15,778 bases of DNA from positions 1-15,778 of the forward strand of contig CAJVPP010002223.1 of assembly GCA_910592005.1 (NCBI GenBank), read 5' to 3'. A program made the translations under genes and the position numbers. Below are positions 1 to 9,992 of this stretch, piece after piece. The first letter of the stretch is position 1; every line of letters starts with the position of its first letter. Below the pieces are notes generated by a model. It was not told where the DNA came from. It saw only the letters and a program-made list of their open reading frames with translations, and did not search any database. Source of the stretch: Funneliformis mosseae. Lineage: Eukaryota > Glomeromycota > Glomeromycetes > Glomerales > Glomeraceae.

Positions 1-2
1 CA

Positions 3-554
3 TCTGGGCTACCAATTCGGCACTTCATGCCTCAACCTGGCAATCAAAAAGTGAGTGAATGGATTGCAGAACATCTTTGGCAAATAGATGAATTGCAAAT
101 TCAGCACTTCGCATGTGCCTCATCCGGCAATCAAGAAATGGCAAAGCAACTATGTGAGGGTGTTTTGGCACTAGAACAGTATCACGTGACTGGCGCAGTA
201 AGGCGTAGTATAGATTCGCTTAATTTTGTCCAGCATTATAATCCATATTTTTTGCATAAATTTCAGGATGCAATATCTCGGCATCCAGGCATCAGATTCA
301 TGCGATCTTGGCATTATTGGAAAGCTCTTAACGTCTTCTTTCAAACGACTACAAAACCGCATGAAACTAATCACAGGAAGCTAAGATATTCCGCCCCAAA
401 GATCGGCCAGAAATTATGCCATAGTGCTGACCAAAATCTGATCCGCAAATTAACTGCGCCATCCGACGATTTTTTTACACCATTTCAGCAACTTAAAAGG
501 CTAGCAAATGGGCCACACCCCCGACCTCAAATATGGCAACCAAAAGGGTCATAG
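3..554 (+). CDS. Unrecognised open frame, partial at left edge
   Basis: The frame is open from base 3 to a TAG at 552-554, so the first ATG at 27 need not be the true start and the gene may begin outside the window. From that ATG it encodes 175 residues. I do not recognise the product: there is no signal peptide, no membrane segment and no known catalytic motif. The front holds an imperfect in-frame duplication, with L-P-I-R-H-F ... P-G-N-Q (bases 9-47) echoed by L-Q-I-Q-H-F ... S-G-N-Q (bases 93-134), about 28-29 codons apart. GC is roughly 37-47% per 60-base line, far above the neighbouring DNA and at least as high as the conserved exons. It could be a repeat-derived or transposon-derived frame, or the last exon of a real gene. 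No splice acceptor is needed, but one could lie outside the window. Confidence 0.3.
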   Translation, partial: SGLPIRHFMPQPGNQKVSEWIAEHLWQIDELQIQHFACASSGNQEMAKQLCEGVLALEQYHVTGAVRRSIDSLNFVQHYNPYFLHKFQDAISRHPGIRFMRSWHYWKALNVFFQTTTKPHETNHRKLRYSAPKIGQKLCHSADQNLIRKLTAPSDDFFTPFQQLKRLANGPHPRPQIWQPKGS

Positions 555-706
555 AGTGGAAAAACAAACCTCTGCCCTGTTTAGCGACCAAACAGTCACA
601 GATCAGTGAAAACAGATGGGTAGCAATAAAACATCAAAAGGGGCATAGACACATAAAAATAAGTAAGTAGGCATTAATATCTATAAGTAGGCATCACTAT
701 GGTGTA
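555..706. repeat. Short degenerate direct repeats before a palindrome
   Basis: No gene is visible here. The CAAAAGGG(T/G)CATAG motif that ends the upstream frame (540-553) recurs at about 634-648. An AAGTAGGCAT-type unit is repeated at about 664, 684 and, in altered form, at 719. The unit at 683-700 matches the start of the downstream palindrome (718-735) at all but one or two positions. This suggests that a short unit was duplicated and then copied in inverted orientation to build the hairpin. The coding frame does not continue into this stretch. Confidence 0.4.
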
Positions 707-768
707 AGTAGATAGATTAAGTAGACATCACTATATATATATAGTGATGTCTACTTAATCTATCTACT
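707..768. repeat. Perfect 62-bp palindrome (31-bp arms)
   Basis: Bases 707-737 are the exact reverse complement of 738-768 with no spacer and no mismatch. The centre is a TATATA run (733-742). The arms contain GTAGATAGATTAAG and TAGACATCACTAT. Pairing stops at once outside the arms (A706 against G769). I see no target-site duplication flanking it. It may be a MITE-like hairpin, a cruciform-forming site or an amplification or assembly artefact. No open frame overlaps it. Confidence 0.9.
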
Positions 769-790
769 GTTTTTTATTTCTAAATATAAA

Positions 791-925
791 TGCAAGCTGA
801 ACGAGTCAGCTTGCAAGCCAGCTTGGCTTGGCTTGGCTTATCAATTGATCTTCACGATCTGAGCTGATCTGAGCCAAAAAAAAAGTGGCTCGGCTCGAGC
901 CAGTGGCAATCCAAGTCAAGCTGGC
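791..925. repeat. Hairpin and TTGGC-repeat cluster (possible MITE/SINE debris)
   Basis: This stretch packs several inverted repeats. TGCAAGCTGA (791-800) pairs with TCAGCTTGCA (806-815). GAGCCA (871-876) pairs with TGGCTC (886-891) across an A-rich loop. GGCTCGAGCC (892-901) is a perfect palindrome. A CTTGG/TTGGC pentamer is tandemly repeated at about 821-839. GC is much higher than in flanking DNA. No coding frame or tRNA-like cloverleaf was recognised. The structure fits a non-autonomous repeat family, but copy number cannot be judged from one window. Confidence 0.5.
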
Positions 926-971
926 TTATGCAGAGCTTTATTATCACCTTAAATGAAACACTAAGTATCAA

Positions 972-1526
972 TATCTACAAGTGAATTGGTTGTTAATTTT
1001 TCATTTTATTCAATCTGGATCAGCATCTATTACATCTTTTACTGAAACAAGAAGCTGTAGTAGAAAACTTAAATTTCTCCTTGAACAGCTTCTGACAATT
1101 CAATTTATAAAAACCACCTAACCTCAGTTATATTTACCTTTCTGGAAATACTGCTGTTATAATAGCCACAATGAAGACTTTAATCATTTTTGACTTTATC
1201 CTACTATCAAACAATGTATACGATCTCTAATCTCTGAATCTATAGCTCATCTAAAGTTACAATTATTTATTTATATTTTCAAATCTGTATTTGTAGTCAA
1301 TATCAATAATCTTTTAAACTCCTTATATTCAATATGATCACTATGAGCAAATTCACATGATTTTTCTTTTATTGATATTATTAAAGATATTGTTCCTACT
1401 AATTTATCATCAACTTTAACATCATTCACCAAATCTTCATCTACAATATCATTTATTCTTTTATCTTTTTATGATTTATTTTTTGTTAAGCCTATAACAA
1501 TATATGAAAAACTAGATATGCTTTAA
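972..1526 (+). pseudogene. Decayed LINE-type reverse-transcriptase C-terminus
   Basis: A single reading frame (972, 975, ... 1524) gives coherent protein-like sequence interrupted by stops at 1119 (TAA), 1191 (TGA), 1335 (TGA), 1344 (TGA) and 1524 (TAA). Readable blocks in order are V-N-W-L-L-I-F-H-F-I, T-S-F-T-E-T, K-L-K-F-L-L-E-Q-L, P-Q-L-Y-L-P-F-W-K-Y-C-C, and H-N-E-D-F-N-H-F followed by a TGA where the family usually has Trp. This resembles the zinc-ribbon-like tail (C-x-x-C ... E-x-F-x-H-x-W-x-C) after the RT/RNase H part of non-LTR retrotransposons, and I associate this version with Rhizophagus elements from memory, not a search. Three of the stops are TGA, each one transition away from TGG or CGA. 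No RT catalytic domain lies upstream, so this is a 5'-truncated, inactive corpse. Confidence 0.5.
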
Positions 1527-1968
1527 CCCTGAACAAAGAAAGATCTTTACACATAATAAAATGACAGAAGAAAAGCAATTTTGCTACATCCAATATTCCT
1601 TTTTCCATTAATAGTTTTTCTAACACCTTATTTGCTAACAATATAGACACCCTAGATCATATTATTTTAATTAATAACTCTTACAAACATGGTTGACATT
1701 GGTCTCTCTTCTTGGATAGGTGATAATCAGTGCTCTAACGATTTCTTTAATTAGTTTGATGTTGATGATTGTTCAGTAAATCTTTGACAATCAGAATCAG
1801 ACAAGACAACCGGTTGGTCTAGTGAAAGCTAGTTTTCTAGTTATGAATATTAGATAGCAATTTTTATTTTTTACTTATGTATCTGTTTTGGGATTTTTAT
1901 GTATACTATACTGAAACTGATTTTTATAATAAAATATTACATCACCATGTCTTTAAAAAAAAAAAAAA
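1527..1968 (+). mobile_element. Possible 3' end of the decayed LINE with A-tract
   Basis: Downstream of the broken frame lie short protein-like stretches: C-F-N-P-E-Q-R-K-I-F-T-H-N at 1519-1557 in another frame, and M-V-D-I-G-L-S-S-W-I-G-D at 1689-1724 in the original frame, with later stops at 1752, 1785, 1830 and 1851. An AATAAAA hexamer occurs near 1928, and about 25 bases on begins a run of A (about 1955-1968) followed by TAAATAAA. A polyadenylation-like signal followed by an A-tract is what the 3' end of an mRNA-templated insertion would leave. The 5' limit and any target-site duplication were not identified. Confidence 0.3.
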
Positions 1969-2830
1969 TAAATAAATTAAAATTTTGTAATTTTAAAAAA
2001 TATTAATTTAATCTTTAATAATTTTATTAAAATTTATTTTTAATAAAAAATTAAAAAAATTTTTATTAATAGTAAAATAATTTAATTAGTTTACAATTAT
2101 AAAAATTATTATAATAAAATTTTTTAAAACTTAATATAAAATAGAATTTTTTTAAAAACTTCTTAATAAACTTAAAATATTTTCTAATAAAGATAATAAA
2201 ATTATACTAAAATATATTTTTTATATAATAAATATATTAATAATGTTTTTATTAATTATTAACTATTTTAATTAACTAATTATTATAATTTATATTAAAT
2301 ATAAATAAAAAAATTTTTAATTAATATTTTTAATATTTTATTTATATATTATATCATAATTCATTTAAAATAGTAATAATTTTAATTTTTATTAATAAAA
2401 TATTATTTAAATTTGATTTTCTTTATTTTTTAAATGATTAAAATTTTTTACTATTTAAAATTTTATTTATTAAAATTTTAATTAAATAATATTTTTAATA
2501 AAACTATATATTTTAAATTATTAATTATACAAATTATATATATTATATACAATTATATAAATTATATATTAAATTAATATATATCTTTTATAAAGTATAT
2601 ATATAAATAGAGTAAATTGATTGACTCATAAATTAAGATTTAAGTTATTTTAATAGGTTTAAATAGATATTATTTAAAACTTATATATTAGGATTTAGAT
2701 ACTTATTTATTATAAATTTATTTCTATATTTATATTTTTTGCGATTTTAAACTTTTATTTTTAAAATTATAAATATTTATAAAAACTTTAATATACAAAC
2801 TTTTTCATATAATCATAAAATTCTTATTAT
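1969..2830. other. Extreme AT-rich desert
   Basis: No gene, RNA or repeat unit was recognised. I counted 26 G or C bases in 1981-2580 (about 4%), including a 78-base stretch (2277-2354) with none. The sequence is made of A/T homopolymer runs and TTAATTAA- and ATTTTTAAT-like words without a fixed period. From about 2600 onward G and C rise slightly, and normal intergenic composition returns by about 2830. The desert lies between the retroelement corpse and the promoter region of the next gene. Confidence 0.8.
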
Positions 2831-3172
2831 TTTCGTGTGATAATTAGCCAACTTAGCTAAACAACTGTGATCAATGCATGTAAAATTGTTGTGTAAGACT
2901 GGGCGTGATTTTTATATCACACTTTTCGCTTTAAAGATCAACCCAATCATAAAAATCGTGTCACGAGGAATCAAAGGCCACTATATATATATATATATAA
3001 TTATATATATAACCGGTCACTCCCCCAAAATAGTTTGCCCTTCTAATAATTCCACATACCCCCCGGTATTCTAGCCTTTGTACCTTCAAAAAAAAGTTTC
3101 GGTTCATCTCTTCTCTCTGCAACACACAATTTATCACTTCACAAATAACTACTCTTTTTTCTTATAAACGAA
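2831..3172 (+). promoter_or_regulatory. Upstream region of the UBC4/5-like gene
   Basis: This 342-base stretch precedes the E2 start codon. It contains a TA-dinucleotide tract at about 2982-3011 that could serve as a TATA element about 160-190 bases before the ATG, then a pyrimidine-rich leader (about 3105-3160) with CTTCTCTCTGC-like and CTCTTTTTTCTT tracts common near fungal transcription starts. A 66-codon open frame starting at 2874 runs across the TA tract. It shows no protein-like character and is rejected as a gene. No specific transcription-factor site is claimed. Confidence 0.4.
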
Positions 3173-4608
<1,436 letters not shown>

Positions 4609-6527
4609 TGGTGGCTTTATGGGACGAAAGGTTATGTTATAGGTTAATTAAATATCTTGAATTTTTTACTTTACGTCCCTCTATAGCAGTATTCTAGTAT
4701 AAGTTTATTATTATTTTCTTTGTAATATGTGTGCGCGCGTTGGTTTGGTGCAATATTGGTGTTTAGCTAGTCATTGCACCTTTTCTTTCCTTTTATTATA
4801 TTTTAACTTGTTGTATTACATCTAAAGAAATTACTCAGTGCTTTTAAATTTTTTTTTTTACATTTTCACAATAAATTTTTTCACTTTATATAAAGCATTA
4901 ATAATATTAGCGAAAAATATAGAGCACAAAAAAAAAAAAAAAAACAAAAAAAAGATCTACTTTACATACATCATATGTATTGCTTAAATATATTTCTAAA
5001 TTTTCAATAAATTGCATTTTGAGGAAAATAGCATGCGACGTGTTACGTAAATATAGTTTTCAAATGATTATTATAAATATTTAAGTCACATGATCAAAGC
5101 AAATTACGGATAAAAAAAAATTCTCCGACACTCTCTTTCTTTTTAAATATCTATATTTTATAGTCATTTATTTATAAATTAATTTCTCCAATATTACAAA
5201 CGAAAAAATAAATAAATAAATTAAATACAAGAGAAGAAAAGGAAATGATGTATTATTATAATAACCAACAAAATATGTCTTGTTTTATAATTTTTTTATG
5301 GTATAGTTGTGAAAAAAGATAAAGTAAATTTTTTACTTACTTCATTATCTTTTAGCAAAGATTTCGATATCTTTAAGATAAAGGTGATTATTGTTAAATA
5401 ATAATTTGATTGTTTTTATTCTAAAAAAAAGAAAGTGAACAAATGTATTTTGGTTGTAAAGAAAACAAAGAAATCCATTTTAAATATATAAGTTTTATAT
5501 ATATTAATCAAAGTTAAAAAATGGATGCATTTTCTTCGCCTATCTAATCAAAAATATATATTAAAACTAAAAGTAATGAGCTAGTTATACTAGAAATAAA
5601 TAGAATAATGAATATCTATTTAGTATAATATAAATAATTGAAAAAAAAAAAAACACCCAACCAAAACTATTTTCACATATTATTATATATATATATATCT
5701 ATATGTATTTGTCTGTATATATATATATATATATATTTATATATTTGATAAATAATAGGGTCAAACAATAAAAAACTGTACAATATACAAAATGATGAGG
5801 GTTTTGTTGGAAAAAAGGAAAGGATAATGTTTTTCTAATAAAAAACATTGAAAAGAAGTCAAGCGAATAAATCTCTTCGCTTAATAGTACACCAATTTGT
5901 GTGTATAAAAATAGGAGTAAAGCATGAGTTGTGAATAAAAGAATGTGATAAATGTATAATTTGTAAAAGGAAAACAGCACACAATTGCTCTTGTTAGAAA
6001 ATATTAGTTATGAATATTGCTTGAGTTGGAAGATAAGTATTGAATAAATTGTGAAAGACATATTATTTTAACATCTATGATATCTTTGAGAAATGAATGT
6101 CTTCTTGTAAAAATGCTACTCGACAAGTATAGGTATGGAAAAAGTAAAAGTTGAAGATTACACGATATTGGACTTTGATAAAATGACTGTAAACCTTCAC
6201 TGTACATAATCACCTATCCAATATCGAAAACATTAACAAGGTTGAGAAGTCAATCATAAGATGGTCAAAATATGATGATGATGATGATGATGATAGTGGA
6301 AATAAATAAGGATTTTAAAATAATTGTATCATACTCAAAAGTAAAAGAAAGGATAAGATAAATATAAAAGTACCAAACCAATGTTTTGCGACTGCTTTGA
6401 CAAATATAATGGGAACGGAAAAAAAAGATAAAATGAAATATTAAAGGTAAGGTGATCGGATGATAAGATTTATTTATTGATTTAATAATTGATTTATTCG
6501 AATATTATAAATTTAAAATTTACAATA
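4609..6527. other. AT-rich intergenic region, no gene seen
   Basis: This 1.9-kb stretch separates the E2 gene from the 3' end of the kinase gene. Its first part should carry the E2 3' untranslated region: AATAAA occurs at 4870-4875 and again near 5006. The rest holds homopolymer runs, for example A-rich 4929-4953, TA tracts (about 5684-5699 and 5716-5737), and an ATG/GAT trinucleotide microsatellite at 6272-6294. Minus-strand open frames at 5699-5980 and 6004-6213 encode low-complexity hydrophobic sequence without recognisable domains and are not called. Reverse-strand AATAAA signals for the kinase mRNA lie at 6469-6478 and 6492-6497. Confidence 0.7.
6272..6294. repeat. (ATG)n microsatellite
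   Basis: Seven to eight perfect tandem copies of ATG/GAT lie in intergenic DNA about 235 bases downstream of the kinase stop codon. It is not part of a supported reading frame. It may be length-polymorphic between strains. Confidence 0.9.
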
Positions 6528-9421
6528 TTACGAAGTTGAGGCCTCTGTTTCAATTGTCTCGTCGTAAGGATTTTTTTCCCCAACAGCTTCCGCTTCAATT
6601 TGTTTCGTAGAAACATAATCATTATGTTTAATAGTCTTAAACATAAAATCTAAGAAACGTTTACCATACCATCGCGGATGTACAGCAGAAATCATCAACT
6701 GAAAAAAAAAATCAAAATTAAAAAAATTTCTCGTTATTCTACAAAATATATTTAGAAATGTAAATTTATTAATAAATACCTTGTCATCTTTTAGTGATTT
6801 CCATGCATGTTCGACCTTCTTAACAGTATTATATGGCGTCAAAATATCAATAACGCCCAAGTAATAAATGTAGTTGGTAGGATTATTTTGTTCGTCTGTG
6901 CCGGCAAAGCCACCATCATCCATATTAAATATGCACTTTCGGCGTCTAAAGATAACCAATGAACGATTTAAAATTTGTAACATATTTATTAAAGAATATT
7001 TCTCGAATGGTCTGAAATTAATAATTATACTAGAGAGACTTACTCATTATGTGCATCTAATACGAGCTTTGTGGTCGAAGGATCTAATTTCGATGGTTCC
7101 GTTTCCCCTACAGCTTTTCGTAATTTCGAAGCTTTACTTTCCCGCTTATGACTCGAAGGGGTGCGCTTAATTTTCTTTGTATCTGGCTACATTAAATCAG
7201 ACGGACATATGAATTTTCAGTATTATAAAAGGTTTTTTTTTTTTTTTTTATAAAGAAAAAAAAATGGTATACTTAACGTACCTGGAATACAAAGAAATCT
7301 TCTCGAACTTTATCCTTATTGCCACGGGAAGTATCATGTAACCCTACTAAAAGGCTATAATCCATAATATTCAAACGTTGAAGCAGCTTATATAATGATG
7401 ATTATTTTTTTTTTTAAAAGAATTAATTTATGCAAATATGAATAATAAAATTATGAAATTATATTTAATTAAAAACCTACTGAGACGTCTTTTTCGAGCT
7501 GCTCGACAAAAAGTTTACGTTTTTCGGGACCAAGTTCCAAATGTCGGCCACGTTTAATCCAATTCAAATCTTTAAGGACCGCGCGTGGGTTCTTAGTCGC
7601 TTCCGCTTCATCATATTCACGTCCAACAGTTGATCCCTAATAAAAATTTATATATAATTTTGCACTTTGAAAATCATATAAGCAATATATATATATATAT
7701 ATTAATAAAGGTACCTTCAAATCATAAGTTTCATGAATGTCTCGATGAGGTGGGAATATATTATTCATAACTACGAAATGAATCTTTGGTCCACGTGGTA
7801 ATTTCACTCTATGAAGTCCATAAAAGCGGGAAAGTAGTGTATCTGGGTTATTTCTTATATGCTATTAAGAATAACATAAGAATAACTCTAAGTTTTCTTT
7901 TTTTTTTTTATTGATATAAAAAATTTTCTCTAAACAATTAAAATATTTTTGACAAACCTCATAATATTCCTTCAAAACCTTGCGCAAAAATTTGTGCTCA
8001 GTGTGATGTATAGTCTTAATAATAAAACGATAATCTCGGGAAAAATAAAAGAAACTTCCACTTTTACCCGGTGAACCCAACTCCGACAAAATATATTTAC
8101 TTGTCAAAGAAACAAGATAATCAGCAGCATCGATGTGAAAAAATTCTCGAAGACTACGGAAAACCCATGGAGCGTAATCTTTGAATTTAAAGTCATATTT
8201 AGCTGAAGGTGTGAGTTCGTTACCCGTTCTATATAAATATATATACAATGTGAATAACTTTTCAAAACACTGAAGCTGTTCAATACTAATCTATTAGTTA
8301 CAAAAGTTTCTTACATATCAAATGAAAATTTGTGTGCGGCCTTGAAATCGGCATCGATTACTCCTTTTTGTATCTTTGCATTACATCGAGATACCTTTTT
8401 AAAAAATTTTTTAAACAAAATCAAAAAAGAGTATATTATATTTTAAAAAAAAGTAAATTATGATAATAAACTTACGCCCACTCGTATACCCGTCAGCATA
8501 TTGTACATAAGAACATAATTCACGTGATCTTCACCGATCCTTGTACCGACCATAACCCCATCATCTATATCATCCCTATCCTTGTCCCGGGTTCTACGCT
8601 TTGATAATCTCCTTTTAACATTTTCTGCCCATTTTTGTGTCTCTTCGTCAAGTGCGATGTCTTCATAAATATCTTTATCATTAATAGTGTTTCTTCTATG
8701 TTTCCCATCTTTCTTTTTATTTGCATCTAGCTCATCCAAAGCTGATGTATTTTTCTTTGATTTCCCTGCTGTGGTAGCTGAACGTTGAAGAATATTTTGA
8801 CTTTTATCATCTGTCAAAGCAGTCATACTATTAGGTCTTCGTTTGGGTGATTGTGGAATCGGCGAAGTAAAACTTCGAACAAGTCCTTTGGATGTTTTTA
8901 TTTCTTGTACCGAAGTATTATTTTGCGAATCTGTGATTGCATTGATTCCAGATATACCGTCTACATCATTGGTATTAGTTGGCTTTGATGTAACATTTGC
9001 GGGAAAACTAACTGTCCTTTTTTCATCAGTAATAGATATTGATTGCTTATCTGATGAATCAGAATGAGTTCTTGAAGGGCGAATGTCTTTAGATATAAAT
9101 TCGCCGGTAATCGTCATACTATGTTTATTAAACATATTTGTTGGTGACGAAGAGTATATTGTTTGTGTGTCAATTATTTGTGTTGTTGTTGTTGTTATAT
9201 TTAGTGGCTCGACAACATTATTAGGAGGTGTGTGTCGCCTTTCAACTTTTTCCGTCTTTTTTTCCACGACATTTTCAGTTACCCCTTTATAAGTTAAAAT
9301 AATTTAAGTATTGAATAAAAAATACTAAAGATGCTGTAATAAAAAATGAGAAAAATTGACTATACAAACCAATAATCAGATGTTTTGGCGCAGAGTTTTC
9401 ACTCACTGTAGAAGCCAACAT
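6528..9421 (-). CDS. MSS4: Phosphatidylinositol-4-phosphate 5-kinase (MSS4-like)
   Basis: Exons in transcript order are 9421-9370, 9284-8476, 8394-8315, 8228-7958, 7861-7715, 7636-7481, 7386-7282, 7186-7044, 6945-6780 and 6698-6528, giving 699 residues. Residues 1-240 are a Ser/Thr- and Lys-rich, probably disordered head containing a short poly-Thr run. The PIP kinase domain runs from about 260 to 690. It has the G-rich loop G-S-P-G-K-S-G-S (365-372), ATP-binding Lys385 in F-I-I-K-T-I, the D-L-K-G-S-T block (451-456), M-D-Y-S-L-L-V-G with the catalytic-type Asp at 514, and the metal-binding Asp621 in G-V-I-D-I-L. The family phosphorylates PI4P to PI(4,5)P2 at the plasma membrane, controlling actin, endocytosis and cell-wall signalling. 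The ATG has A at -3 and opens a 17-codon exon. It lies head to head with the sorting nexin gene. The exon 1/2 junction (AAAG acceptor) is the least certain. Confidence 0.93.
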
Positions 9422-9992
9422 TGTTGCGGTAAAAACTCTATTCAAATATTTTAAGTTCTCTTTTGACTTTATTTATGTGTAGAGACAGATTATCTAGACA
9501 CTTTTTGGTTAAGGTTGCCCAAAAAGTGAATCGCAAAAAAAAACGAAAATAAGATGAAAGCAATTAAAGTCTAAAGATCGAGAAAGAGGAGAAATAAAAT
9601 ATTAGCAAAATTATTAAAACTAAGAAGAGTAGTCAACCCTTTTAACAAAAAAAATTTTTGTGTCGTAAAAATTATGAGAAAAGAAGAAAGAGCGTAAAAG
9701 AATTCGGTATAATATAATATATAAAAGGAAAAGATAAATTCTGAGAATGTAAAAATAACAACTGGATATATGTAGTTAATTAAGATGACCGCAGTTTGGA
9801 AATTTCTAATTTTGTCACCGTATTCTCCTTATAATTGCCTATTAAAAATTCAGAAAAATTAATTGGCTACCATACTATTGGATTTGGACAGTTCAGTCAA
9901 CTTGACATTTTACAGTTTAATTATTTCGACGCGAAACATTTATCGATCCTTTAAAAACAAAATTTCATCCCTTCGATTTTATTTAAGCGAAA
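9422..9992. promoter_or_regulatory. Divergent promoter region between kinase and sorting nexin
   Basis: These 571 bases lie between two start codons that point away from each other, so they must carry both 5' leaders and promoters. On the sorting nexin side, two ATTGG pentamers (reverse CCAAT) sit at 9862-9866 and 9877-9881, about 110-130 bases before its ATG. A TATAATATATAAAA stretch lies near 9712-9726. A pyrimidine-rich TTTCATCCCTTCG leader lies just before the sorting nexin start. No open frame of note is present. Shared regulation is possible but not shown. Confidence 0.45.

Noticed and set aside
181..190. CACGTG inside the left-edge frame
   Set aside because: A six-base palindrome within a putative coding frame has no positional support as a regulatory site.
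171..374. Minus-strand open frame opposite the left-edge frame
   Set aside because: It is shorter than the plus frame, starts inside it and has no recognisable motif; most likely a shadow.
2874..3074. Open frame across the TA tract upstream of the E2 gene
   Set aside because: It includes a Tyr/Ile run translated from the TA repeat, has no domain, and lies where the E2 promoter is expected.
5699..6213. Two minus-strand hydrophobic open frames
   Set aside because: They are low-complexity Phe/Leu/Ile/Tyr sequence from AT-rich DNA, partly from a TA microsatellite, without conserved motifs or splice logic.
6874..7170. Plus-strand 98-codon frame opposite kinase exons 8 and 9
   Set aside because: The opposite strand encodes conserved PIP kinase sequence with proper splice sites; this frame is its shadow.
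8843..9292. Two plus-strand frames opposite the kinase N-terminal exon
   Set aside because: They are antisense to a long Ser/Thr-rich coding exon and have no independent protein character.
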